DNA of 64,000 nucleotides from Prorocentrum cordatum (Eukaryota; Sar; Dinophyceae; Prorocentrales; Prorocentraceae). Of this stretch, positions 49,925 to 59,924 are shown in pieces; position 1 is the stretch's first letter; each line of letters opens with the position of its first letter. Where the stretch lies: NCBI GenBank assembly GCA_963575745.1, contig CAUYUJ010015273.1, positions 185,648-249,647 on the forward strand, given 5' to 3'. Made by a program: the position numbers and the translations under genes. Under the pieces are notes generated by a model that made no database searches, was not told the origin of the DNA, and saw only the letters and a program-made list of their open reading frames with translations.

Positions 49925-50999
49925 CGAAGCCCTCTCCGCCTAGCAGCTCCATGTCGATGTGATCTGAGTCTCCAGCGTTGACAGCGGCGTTCTCTCCGCC
50001 TCCACCTGGAGCACCTGGAGGCTGAGCAGCAGCGCCAGCAGCATCCTGAGAAACCGCTGCGGCCCGAGCGGTGGCCTGGTCTTCAAGCTGCAGCTGCTGC
50101 AGCTTCTCCAGCGCAGCCCTGCCCTCCGTCGACTCGACGACTGCTGAGGCGAGCCCTGCCGACATGGCCTTGAGCGGGTCCTCGAACTCGTTGACGCGCG
50201 CCTTGCACAAGAGCTCTTGGGGCTTCACGGGGTCCTCGCGCCCCTTGTCCAGGGGCGCCTTGGCCGTGGTGAGCTCCTCGTCCAAGGCTGTGCGCTGGCG
50301 CTCGATCTCGGTGATCCGCGCCTCCATCTTCGTGATCTTGGACTTGAAGTTCTCCACCTTCCAGCGCGCCGGCTGGGCAGTAGGTGCGCGCTTTTTCGAC
50401 TCCGTAGCCTTCTTCTCTGCCTCCACAACCGCATCGATGGCCGTGCTGTCGACCCCGAGCTTCTTGAGGTAGGCGAGTACGTCAGTCCCTGAGGTGGACT
50501 GGGCAGCACCGCCACCTCCGTTACCACCTCCTGCTGCTCCTGCTCCATTGGCCCACGGTGGCAATGTACCCGACGACGGCTGGGGTCCACCTTTGAGCTT
50601 CGCGACCTGCTGCTGCTGCATTTCCTGGAGCTGCTTGAGCATCTTAGCGTTCGCATTGCCCGGGGGGCCCTGAGCCCACTGGCCGAGCAGCGGCCTGGAC
50701 TTGGGCCCCAGCGGCTGCTGTGCTGCCTTGGCCTTCGCAGCAGCCTGACGCGCAGCCTGGATGGTCTTCTGCGCAGCAGGGCGACCACACAGACGGCACG
50801 AGAGCCTCGACGCCCAGTTGTCCGCCACTCCGCATTGACAGCCCCAGTGGGGCGTGCGCGGCCCAGGCAACACATGACCATCGAGAGGGGCCATCCACTG
50901 CGGGGAGCACCGCGGCGACAGGCTGGCCACGCAGGCCTCGTGAAAAGAACAGCAAGATTGGCCCGCAAGCGCGGGCCGCTCTGAAGCATGCGCTTGCAA
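49779..50999 (-). CDS. LINE ORF1-like protein with RanBP2-type zinc finger and coiled coil
   Basis: 406 residues. HWGCQCGVADNWASRLSCRL then CGRPAA is a C-x-C-G-x(4)-N-W...C-x2-C finger of RanBP2 type. KMLKQLQEMQQQQVAKLKGG is a Gln-rich helix. KVENFKSKITKMEARITEIE then RQRTALDEELTTAK forms a coiled coil. The C-terminus AAERKYLAAGQAIGVKRAR is basic. An RNA-binding chaperone or polyprotein N-terminus is the likely role. It overlaps the endonuclease frame by 146 bases in another frame. Confidence 0.6.
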   Translation of the reverse strand: MQAHASERPALAGQSCCSFHEACVASLSPRCSPQWMAPLDGHVLPGPRTPHWGCQCGVADNWASRLSCRLCGRPAAQKTIQAARQAAAKAKAAQQPLGPKSRPLLGQWAQGPPGNANAKMLKQLQEMQQQQVAKLKGGPQPSSGTLPPWANGAGAAGGGNGGGGAAQSTSGTDVLAYLKKLGVDSTAIDAVVEAEKKATESKKRAPTAQPARWKVENFKSKITKMEARITEIERQRTALDEELTTAKAPLDKGREDPVKPQELLCKARVNEFEDPLKAMSAGLASAVVESTEGRAALEKLQQLQLEDQATARAAAVSQDAAGAAAQPPGAPGGGGENAAVNAGDSDHIDMELLGGEGFDERKQAFDAATEELKAAKGGPQEELDAAERKYLAAGQAIGVKRARTGP

Positions 51000-51019
51000 G
51001 CCCAGGCCTCAACAGCCTG

Positions 51020-51310
51020 AGCCAGAACGGCTGAGGAGGAGGAGGAGGAGGCGGAGGAGGAGGAGGAGGAGGAGGAGGAGGAGGCGGACGAGGAGGAAGA
51101 ACAGGAGGAAGAGGACGATGGCATCAGTGCTATGCGCAAGAACTGCCACCATCCAGAGGTCCAGAGGAGGAAGCGGAGGAGGAGGAGGAGGAGGAGGAGG
51201 AGGAGGAGGAGGAGGAGGAGGAGGAGGAGGAGGAGGAGGGGGGAATACCCAGAGTCTGGGGGCGGCCCAGAGTCTGAACTGCACTTTTTTCCGACACCGC
51301 TCATGGCCAG
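51020..51310 (-). repeat. Dispersed repeat with (GGA)n arrays, inverted copy
   Basis: Two (GGA)n-type arrays (51030-51090, 51165-51240) around AACTGCCACCATCCAGAGGT, then CCCAGAGTCTGGGGGCGGCC. It is the reverse complement counterpart of 40255-40645. Confidence 0.7.
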
Positions 51311-51694
51311 GCCGATCTTGGGACTCGGGTCGGTGAATACGCCCTTCTCTCAGCTGCCCTGGGTCCCCCGGGTTGAAACGCAACACGTTCCGTGTTCAAA
51401 ACGTATGGGGTCAAGTCGTTGAGTTTCGGCTCAACCTGCGGGCCTATGTGTTGGCGAAAGTATGCAGCCAGACGCACGTGTTGAATGTACTTCTCGAGCC
51501 GCCTGTCGTCGCGTTCTGGGTGGCGTGCTGCGTACCAGGGCAGCTAAGGCCCCTCTGGTTCGGGCAGGGACGCAGACACACCGATCGTGGGCCCAGGAGG
51601 AGCCTGGCCCGGATCGGTGTATGTGCATACGTACCCAGATCCCGACGTCATGATTCTTCTCAACGTCGACGACCAGAACTCTCGACCTTCCTCC
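51311..51694. other. No gene recognised
   Basis: Mixed sequence upstream of the minus-strand LINE. Short frames only. Confidence 0.4.
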
Positions 51695-51990
<296 letters not shown>

Positions 51991-52264
51991 TCGAGGCCAG
52001 GGGATTCTGCAGCCCCTCGTCGCTTTCATACGTTTTTTTGTTATCGAGTGAAACGCTCTTTCACCTTCAAACTTTGATTGTTTTTTGTAATTTTTCTTTC
52101 CGCCGTGGTCCCCTCATACTTTTATTTTCTCGTCATATCGTTCTCTAGTGTTCTCTCTCTCTCTCTTTGTCTCTCTCTCTCTCTCTCTTTGTCTATCTCC
52201 TGCACCAGGCCAATGCATGCCGATGCGATACACATTCATGTCCAACCAACACCAATGCCAATGT
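51991..52264. other. T/C-rich sequence
   Basis: Contains CTCTCTCTCTCTTTGTCTCTC at 52152-52197. No gene seen. Confidence 0.6.
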
Positions 52265-55200
52265 AATGCCAATGGGGGAATCCTTTCGTTCGGTGGATTT
52301 CAATAGGAATACTTTGTGGATGATGTCATTACGGATCCTTCTCCGGAGGACTTCAATAGCAATGTTTATGTGTAGGGTTTCGATAGGGATCCTCATGTGG
52401 AGGGTTTCACTAGGAGTCCTTCATGTGGTAGGATTCAGTCGGAATCGTTTTTGTGGAGGGTTTCAGTAGGAGTCCGTCTGCGGAGGGAGCCAGTAGGATT
52501 CGCCAGCGCAATGCCAACGCAGTGCCAAAGCTTTGCCATCGCAATGCCAAACCAATGCCAAGGCGATCCCAATTCAATGCCAATGCAATGCCAATGGGGG
52601 GTACCCTTTGTGGTAGATTTCGAAGCAACCCTACCTGTGAAGGGTTTCGATTGAAATCATTCCGTGGGGGGCTTCAGTATGAATATTTTAAGTGGGGGGC
52701 TTTCAAAAGGACCCCTTCTTGTGGAAGGTAAGTAATCCTTCTGTGGTGGGGGTCATTTGAACTCGCCTGCGCAATGCCGAAGCAGTGCCAACGCAATGCC
52801 AAGCCAATGCCAATGCAATGCCAATGGGGGGAATTGTTTGTGGTAGATTTCAATAACAGTCCTTCTAAGAACCCTTCTTCGGGGGATTTCAAGAGGAAAC
52901 GTTATATGGGGGGCTCCGCATGGAACCCTTCTGTTGAGGATTTCAATTTGAAGCCTTCTTGTGGGGGGGATTCAATAGGCATCCTTTTTGTGGGGGCGTT
53001 CAATAGGAATCCGTCTGTGAAGTGTGTGAGTCGGACTCGTCAGCGCAATGCCAACGCAATGCCAAGGCACTGCTAACGCACTGCCATCGCAATGCCAACG
53101 CAATGCCAACGCGATGCCAAACCGTTGCCAAACCAACGCCAATGCAATGCCGATGGCGGGATTCCTCTCTTCCAGCAGATTTCACTAGGAATCCTTATGT
53201 GGATGATGTGGTTACGAATCCTTCTTTGGAGGATGCCGATGGGAATCCTCCCGTGGAGGGTTTCGATCGGAATCTTTCTGTGGGTGGTTTCGCTGTGAAT
53301 CTTTCATGTGGGGACTTTCAAAAGGATCCCTTCTTGTGCAAGGTTTTCATAGGGTTCCTTATGTGGGGGAGCCATTAGAACTCGTCAGCGCAATGCCAAC
53401 GCACTACCAATGCAATGTCAAGCCAATGCCAAAGCGATCCCAAGTCAATGCCAATGCAATGCCAATGGGGGAAATCGTTTGTGGTCGGGTTCAAGAAGAA
53501 TCCTTCTATGGAGGGTTTCGACTGGAATCCTTCCGCGAGAGAGTTCAATGTGAACCCTTCTTGTGGGATGCTTCAATCGGAATCCTTCTTGTGGGGGGTT
53601 CAGCAGGAATCATTCTGCGACGGGGGGGTGTTGGAACTCGCCAGCGCAATGCCAGCGCACTGCCAACGCAGTGCCAACGCAATGCCACACCAATGCCACA
53701 GCGATGCCAACCCAATGCCAATGCACTGCCAATGGGGGAAATCCTTTGTGGTAGATTTCAATAGGAATCCTTATGTGGAGGGTTTCGCATGTAATCCCTC
53801 TGTGGAGGGTGTCAATATGAACAGTTTCTGTGGAGGGTTTCAATAGGAGTCCTTCGTGTAGAAGGTTTCGATCGGAGTCCTTCTGTGGAGGGTTCCATTC
53901 GGACTCGCCAACGCAATGCTTGCGAAATGCAAGCGCGCTAGCAGCGCACTGCCGAGCGCAATGCCAACGCAATGCCAAGGCGATGTCACACCATTGCCAA
54001 ACCAATGCCAATGCAATGCCAATGGGTGAAATCGTTTGTGGTCGGGTTCAAGAAGAATCCTTCTGTGGAGGGTTTCGAATGGAATCCTTCCGTGAGGGAG
54101 TTCAATGTGAACCCTTCTTGTGGGTTGCTTCAATCGGAATCCTTCTCGTGGGGGGTTCAGCAGGAATCATTCTGCGAAGGGAGGTGTCGGAACTCGCCAG
54201 CGCAATGCCAACTCAGTGCCAACGCAATGCCACACCAATGCCAAAGCGATCCCAACCCAATGCCGATGCACTGCCAATGGGGGAAACTCTCTGTGGTAGA
54301 TTTCATTAGGAATCCTTCTGTAGAGGGTTTCGCATGGAATCCGTCTGCTGTGGAGGGTGTCAATATGAACCGTTTTTGTGGAGGGTTTCAATAGGAGTCC
54401 TTCTTGTAGAAGGTTTCGATCGGAGTCCTTCTGTGGAGGGTTCCATTAGGACACGCCAGCGCAATGCATGCGACATGCAAGTGCGCTAGCAACGCACTGC
54501 CACGCGCAAGGCCAATGCGATGCCAAACCATTGCCAATGCAATGCCAATGGGGGGAATCGTTCGTGGTCGGGCTCAAGAAGAATCCTTCTATGGAGGGCT
54601 TCGAATGGAACCCTTCCGTGAGGGAGTTCAATGTGAACCCTTCTTGTGAGATGCTTCAATCGGAATCCTTCTCGTGGGGGGTTCAACAGGAATCATTCTG
54701 CGAAGGGGGGTGTTGAATCTCGCCAGCGCAATGCCAGCGCACTGCCAACGCAGTGCCAACGCAATGCCACCCCAATGCCAAAGCGATCCCAACTCAATGC
54801 CAATGCACTGCCAATGGGGGAAATCCTTTGTGGTAGATTTCATTAGGAATCCTTCTGTGGAGGGTTTCGCATGTAATCCCTCCTCTGTGGAGGGTGTCAA
54901 TATGAACCGTTTCTGTGGAGGTTTCAGTCGGAGTCCTTCTTGTAGAAGGTTTCGATCGGAGTCCTTCTGTGGAGGGTTCCATTAGGACTCGCCAGCGCAG
55001 TGCTTGCGAAATGCAAGCGCGCTAGCAACGCACTGCCGAGCGCAATGCCAACGCAATGTCAATGCGATGCCAAACCATTGCCAAACCAATGCCAATGCAA
55101 TGCCAACTGGGGGTTCTTTTGTTTGAAGAATATCAATACAATCCTTCTGCGGGTGATTTCAATAGGAATCCATCTGTTGAGGATTCCAGTAGGAATCATT

Positions 55201-55290
55201 CAGTGGAGGGTTTGATAGGAATCCTTCTGTAGAGGATTTCACTATGAATCCTGCTTGTGGGAGCGTTCAATAGGAATCCTTCTAGGGGGA
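52265..55290. repeat. Composite satellite of 11-bp and 27-bp units, about 11 higher-order repeats
   Basis: Blocks of the 11-mer GCAATGCCAAC alternate with blocks of a 27-mer of the type GAATCCTTCTGTGGAGGGTT-TCGATAG. The marker AATGCCAATGGGGG recurs at about 52265, 52593, 52821, 53148, 53459, 53728, 54017, 54278, 54542, 54810 and 55099 (228-328 bp steps). One strand reads 9-residue (NPSVEGFDR) and 11-residue (MPTQCQRNANA) repeats. The open frames follow from the unit lengths. Confidence 0.9.
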
Positions 55291-55387
55291 GGGCAGATGA
55301 GGCCACGCCGCATTCCTTTTTTTCGCCGCCGACCCCCCGCCCCCCAAAAACACATTTGTTCCCGGGGGGGGGAGAGAGACAAAAAAA

Positions 55388-55490
55388 TGAGGAGGAGGAG
55401 GAGGAGGAGGAGGAGGAGGAGGAGGAGGAGGAGGAGGAGGAGGAGGAGGAGGAGGAGGAGGAGGAGGAGGAGGAGGAGGAGGAGGGGGAG
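55388..55490. repeat. (GGA)n microsatellite
   Basis: About 34 GAG/GGA triplets after a C/G-homopolymer-rich segment (CCCCCGCCCCCC, GGGGGGGG). Confidence 0.95.
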
Positions 55491-55612
55491 GCGGAAGGAG
55501 AGGAGGACGCCACAGAGTACGCACAGCACTGAAAGACGCAAGCGCGAACTCAGTGTGAAAGCCTCGCGCGCGAGCCCTGGAACCCCGAGGGGCTCCACAA
55601 TCCGCCATTCTC

Positions 55613-56037
55613 AAGGAGGAGGGGGAGGCGGAGGAGGAGGAGGAGGCGGAGGAGGAGGAGGAGGCGGAGGAGAAGGAGGAGGCGGAGGAGAAGGCGAGGC
55701 GGAGGCGGAGGAGGAGGGAGGAGGAGAGGGGGAGGAGGAGAGGAGGAGGAGGAGGAGGGAGGAGGAGGAGGAGGAGGAGGAGGAGGAGGAGGGATGATGA
55801 TGATGATGAGGAGGAGGGAGGTGGAGGAGGAGGAGTATGAGGAGGAGGAGGAGGAGGAGGAGGAGGAGGAGGAGGAGGAGGAGGAGAGGAGGAGGAGGAG
55901 AGGAGGAGGAGGAGGGAGGAAGGAGGAGGGAGGAGGAGGGAGGAGGAGGAGGAGGAGGAGGAGGAGGAGAGGAGGAGGAGGAGGAGGAGGAGGGAGAAGG
56001 AGGAGAGGAGGAGGAGGAGGAGGAGGGAGGAGGAGGA
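55613..56037. repeat. Compound (GGA/GGC/GAT)n purine array
   Basis: About 425 bp of almost pure purine on the plus strand with GGAGGC and GATGAT subtypes. Confidence 0.95.
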
Positions 56038-56301
56038 GCCCACAGAGTCCGAAAACAGAAAACCTGGCCGTCTTTTTCTCACGACGCGACTCTTCCGCGG
56101 TCGTCCTCCTCCCAGGTCCTCTCTGAAGCAGGGCTTACCTCTGCCGCATCGGGTCTCGGGAGGCCTCGGCGCCCTGTGGCGTCCTCGTGCGCTCGTCTTT
56201 TGCGCTCTTCGACTCCGTCGTCGCCGAGTTATCCCGCATTGTCCTCCTCCTGGGTCCTCCTCCTGGGTCCTCCCGGGCTTGGTCCAAGCGTGCTCCTATA
56301 G

Positions 56302-56420
56302 GCGAGTGGGACGCCCTCTCGGCGGCCCGCGCGGCGCTGTCGGCGCTGCGGGAGGGCCCGCCGTGGCCGGCCGGCGGGGAGTTCCCCGGGGCCGAGGGCG
56401 CGCTGCAGGATCGCGTGGAG
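56302..56420 (+). other. Candidate host exon c
   Basis: After AG at 56300-56301 the frame reads EWDALSAARAALSALREGPP, WPAGGEFPGAEGALQDRVE and stops at a GTGCCG donor in phase 0. The composition looks like real coding sequence. Joining to candidate exon d gives ...QDRVE-VPPRSAQSVRLRAA.... No family is recognised. Confidence 0.5.
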
Positions 56421-56716
56421 GTGCCGCCGCGCAGCCTTGGCATCGCTCGGACGTGTGCATTTTTTCTCGGCGAGGACCCTCGAGGAGCATTTTGGACCAT
56501 CTTGCGAAAAAGTATGCGCACGGGCCCGCAGCGCGCAGAGCTTCAGATGAGAAAATGGTACCCGTGCCGCTACCCTTGCATCGTTTTCGCTTTTTGGGGC
56601 CTCCTGGGAGGACCTCGTCGCCACCGCCGGATTCGCTTCGAAATTCTGGTCAGAACGCGCCCCAGGAGAGGTCCAGGGAGTAGCGGTATCGGTACATTGT
56701 TGTTTCCCCAATAGAG
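56421..56716 (+). other. Predicted phase-0 GT-AG intron bounded by an 18-bp direct repeat
   Basis: GAGGTGCCGCCGCGCAGC at 56418-56435 and GAGGTGCCGCCTCGCAGC at 56714-56731 differ at one base. Excising 56421-56716 (296 bp, not a multiple of 3) restores a single frame across both flanks. The 3' half is the small inverted-repeat element, ending GTTGTTTCCCCAATAGAG. Confidence 0.55.
56555..56697 (+). mobile_element. Small inverted-repeat (introner-like) element, copy 3
   Basis: The left arm GGTACCCGTGCCGCTACCCT and the right arm AGGGAGTAGCGGTATCGGTAC are imperfect reverse complements. The core GGGCCTCCTGGGAGGACC and CACCGCCGGATTCGCTTCGA is shared with copies 1 and 2. It makes up the 3' half of the predicted intron. 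Confidence 0.65.
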
Positions 56717-56823
56717 GTGCCGCCTCGCAGCGCGCAGAGCGTGCGGCTGCGCGCGGCGCCCGCGCGGCGGCTGCTGCCGCAGCGCCCCGTGGCGCTCTCG
56801 TGCGGCGCCGAGCTCATCTCGAA
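56717..56823 (+). other. Candidate host exon d
   Basis: VPPRSAQSVRLRAAPARRLL, PQRPVALSCGAELISKE, in frame with exon c after the predicted splice. Immediately downstream GAGAGGAGCGGCGTAAAC begins a family D-type repeat, so another intron may start near 56820. Confidence 0.5.
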
Positions 56824-56894
56824 GGAGAGGAGCGGCGTAAACGGGCCTTCCAGACGGGCCTTCCAAACGAGGCCGGAGTAGGGTTGCTCGGAGG

Positions 56895-56934
56895 ATCGCG
56901 CCGCATCGCCGATGCATCGGCGATGCGGCGCGAT
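56895..56934. repeat. 40-bp perfect palindrome in GATGCATCGCC-rich sequence
   Basis: The two 20-base halves are exact reverse complements (left half ATCGCGCCGCATCGCCGATG). Degenerate GATGCATCG words continue to about 57045 (family D type). Confidence 0.9.
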
Positions 56935-57049
56935 GTGGAGCCCGATTTTCTCCGCCTGGATGTCGTTGCTGCATCGCCGATGCATCGACAATGCATCGCC
57001 GATGCATCGACAATGCATCGCCGCTGCATTGGCGATGCGGCGCGGTCCT

Positions 57050-57459
57050 CCGATGGCGCTCTCGGGCGGCGCTGGGAGAGACCCAGGCATCTGGCGTCTG
57101 GAGGAAGTCGAGGCGCAGACTTCTCATAATTTTCGGCCTCTCGGGGCCCTCACTGGGCATCGGGGCCGTCAGAAAGACGACATGGGAGGGAAAGCCGGCC
57201 CCAGGAAAAGGGTCGAGAGGACGGGGGCCCGTGTCTCGAGAAAGTCGAGACACTGGATGTCTGGGCACGACGTAAACATGCCACAGCTCTCGACAACGTT
57301 CGCCTCAAAAATAGTTGACGCCCCCTGTCAGTGTCGCCCCTGTTGCCCCACTTCAGTGGCGCCCCCGTTCGGTGTCGAAGCAGAGCGAAGGGCGGTCTGC
57401 GGGGTGTGACTCTGACTCGGAGGTTCCACGGTGGCCGACACTGTAGAGGGGGCAGCAAC
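57050..57459. other. Dispersed-repeat-like sequence, no gene recognised
   Basis: Includes TTTTCGGCCTCTCGGGGCCC and CCAGGAAAAGGGTCG, words of the dispersed families. Confidence 0.4.
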
Positions 57460-57620
57460 AAGTACAATCGGACCGAGGTATAAGGTCGAGGTCGGTTCGG
57501 GGAGAGCACCCTCGTGTTCTTCGTGCTTGTTGGATCTTCTTGTGCATCTTGGGGAGGGTGCCATTCGATGTTCTGTTTGTTTTTGCCGACGGAGGGTCTC
57601 ATGCTCTTGAAGGATAGGTC
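57460..57620 (+). repeat. Dispersed repeat family F, copy 2
   Basis: ATCGGACCGAGGTATAAGGT, CGAGGTCGGTTCGGGGAG, GTTCTTCGTGCTTGTTGGAT and GGGTCTCATGCTCTTGAAG. See 40050-40230. Confidence 0.6.
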
Positions 57621-57742
57621 CGACTGTACCTTGCGCGCGCGACAGGGAATCTGCGCGACACACGTTTGAGGCTCGTTTGGTCTAGGCCGGCAGGCGTTCT
57701 GCAGAGCAGAGAACAGAGGCCTTCAACTCCTTGGAAGCAAGA

Positions 57743-57985
57743 CCGGTTCTCTCCGCGCTGACGTCGCCGATGCATCTCCGACGGCGGCGATGCATCGAAG
57801 TGAGAAGCGGCGTAAACATACCAGGAGCTCCGAAGTACAAAGAACACAGGCCGTCAGCTCGTTGGGAGCAACCTGACGAAGTTTGGGCTCCGTTGTCGGC
57901 CGTTCTGGGCCCTCTCCAGGCCCCGGCACCGTCCAACACACACTGCCCAGGGCGGAAGGCTGGCCCTGGGGACAGGGTCGGGACG
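57743..57985 (+). repeat. Dispersed repeat family D, copy 2
   Basis: TCTCCGCGCTGACGTCGCCG, GATGCATCTCCGACGGCGGC and GCGGCGTAAACATACCAGG. It aligns with 34418-34690. Confidence 0.65.
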
Positions 57986-58116
57986 GTGGGATTCGCTTCC
58001 CGGATTTCCGAGGGCCTGTTTTTCCCAACCAATTTGTGCTGTTGGGTCCTCGTTTTGAAGAGACGTCGCCCCACGTTCCTCCTCCTTCCTCCTCCCTCCT
58101 CTCTTCCTCTCTTCCT

Positions 58117-58117
58117 C

Positions 58118-58210
<93 letters not shown>

Positions 58211-58217
58211 CCGTCAC

Positions 58218-58284
<67 letters not shown>

Positions 58285-58370
58285 ATCGTCATCGTCATCG
58301 TCATCGTCATCATCATCGTCGTCATCATCACCATCATCATCAACATCAGCATCATCAACATCATCACACG
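58117..58370. repeat. (ATC)n then (CGTCAT)n array
   Basis: About 93 bp of pure ATC, followed by CGTCAT units and mixed ATC/AAC words. Confidence 0.95.
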
Positions 58371-59815
58371 TTTCGTTGCCCATAGGGAGCTCCACCGAAG
58401 GTCCCCGTGGCGCAGTCCGCATGCGTCTCCCCCACCCAGTACAGCGTTTCGTGGCCCCATATTGACCCCCACCGAAGGTCCCCGTGGCGCAGTCCGCAGG
58501 CGTCTCCCTCACCCAGTACAGCGTTTCGTGGCCCCATATGGAGCCCCACCGAAGGTCTCCGTGGCGCAGTCCGCATGCGTCTCCCCCACCCAATACAGCG
58601 TTTCGTGGTCTCATTCTGGAGCCCCACCGAAGGTCCCCATAGCGCAGTCCGCATGCGTCTCCCCTTCCCAGTACAGCGTTTTGTGGCCCCATAGGGGCTC
58701 CGCCGAAGGTCCCCGTGGCGCAGTCCGCATGCGTCTCCTTCACCCAGCACAGCGTTTCGTGGTCCCATTCTGGAGCCCCGCCGAAGATCCCCGTAGCCCA
58801 GTCCGCATGCGTCTCCCCTTCCCAGTACAGCGCTTCGTGGCCCCATAGGGGCTCCGCCGAAGGTCCCCGTGGCGCAGTCCGCATGCGTCTCCCTCACCTA
58901 GTACAGCGTTTCGTGGCCCCTTATGGAGCCCCACCGAAGGTCCCCGTTGCGCAGTCCGCATGCGTCTCCTTCACCCAGTACAGCGTTTCGTGGCCCCATA
59001 TGGACCCCCACCGAAGGTCCCCGTGGCACAGTCCGCATGCGTCTCCCCCACCCAGTACAGCGTTTTGTGGCCCCATAGGGGCTCCGCCGAAGGTCCCCGT
59101 GGCGCAGTCCGCATGCGTCTCCCCCACCCAGTACAGCGTTTCGTGGTCCCATTCTGGAGCCCCACCGAAGATCCCCGTGGCGCAGTCCGCATGCGTCTCA
59201 CTTTCCCAGTACAGCGTTTCGTGGCCCCATAGGGGCTCCGCCGAAGGTCCCAGAGGAACAGTCCGCATGCGTCCCCGCCATTCATTTCGGCACACCCCTC
59301 ACACGCTTCGTGGCCACATAGGAGCTCTGCCGACGGTCCGCATGCGTCCCCGCCACTCATGTCGGCCCACCCCTCACACGTTTCGTGGCCCCATAGGGGC
59401 TCCGCCGAAGGTCCCCGTGGCGCAGTCCGCATGCGTCTCCCCCACCCAGTACACCGTTTTGTGGCCCCATATGGACCCCCACCGAAGGTCCCCGTGGCGC
59501 AGTCCGCAGGCGTCTCCCTCACCCAGTACAGCGTTTCGTGGCCCCATATGGAGCCCCACCGAAGGTCTCCGTGGCGCAGTCCGCATGCGTCTCCCCCACC
59601 CAATACAGCGTTTCGTGGTCTCATTCTGGAGCCCCACCGAAGGTCCCCATAGCGCAGTCCGCATGCATCTCCCTCACCCAGTACAGCGTTTCGTGGCCCC
59701 ATATGGAGCCTCACCGAAGGTCCCCGTGGCGCAGTCCGGTGTTGCTCGTTTTCGCTCGCATTGTGTACCACGCCACTTATTTTGGCACACCCCTAGCACG
59801 GTTCGTTGCCTCATA
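58371..59815 (-). repeat. 77-bp tandem satellite, about 18 units
   Basis: CGTTTCGTGGCCCC-type markers lie at 58445, 58522, 58599, 58677, 58753, 58831, 58907, 58984, 59061, 59137, 59215, 59305, 59379, 59455, 59532, 59609 and 59687 (mostly 76-78 bp). Each unit holds CACCGAAGGTCCCCGTGGCG and CAGTCCGCATGCGTCTCC. Two units near 59260-59390 carry CATTTCGGCACACCCCTCAC, as in the ~90-bp array at 17 kb on the other strand. About 270 bp recur with a 1,010-bp offset, a higher-order duplication. Confidence 0.9.
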
Positions 59816-59924
59816 GGGATCACCACCGAAAAAGTTAATCACAATTGCGGTACTCACACCTGCATATGGTTGGGTCCTTCGCCAGGCTAATTTTTCCATG
59901 CGAGCGATTTTTTCTCCGATTGCG

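Larger units (their letters stand above)
44002..51010 (-). mobile_element. LINE-type retrotransposon, nearly full length, minus strand
   Basis: Domains in transcription order are: ORF1-like protein with zinc finger and coiled coil (50999-49779), endonuclease (49924 to about 47800), reverse transcriptase (47708-45774), a (GGA)n array (45704-45610), and Cys knuckle, RNase H and Cys-rich tail (45574-44015). The 3' end abuts a (CAA)n tract on its own strand (44001-43938), a possible simple-repeat tail. Few frame breaks are seen, so this is the youngest-looking element here. Confidence 0.7.

Noticed and set aside
57682-59890. Open frames of about 390-400 codons on both strands
   Set aside because: They are translations of (ATC)n and of the 77-bp satellite, equally open on both strands.
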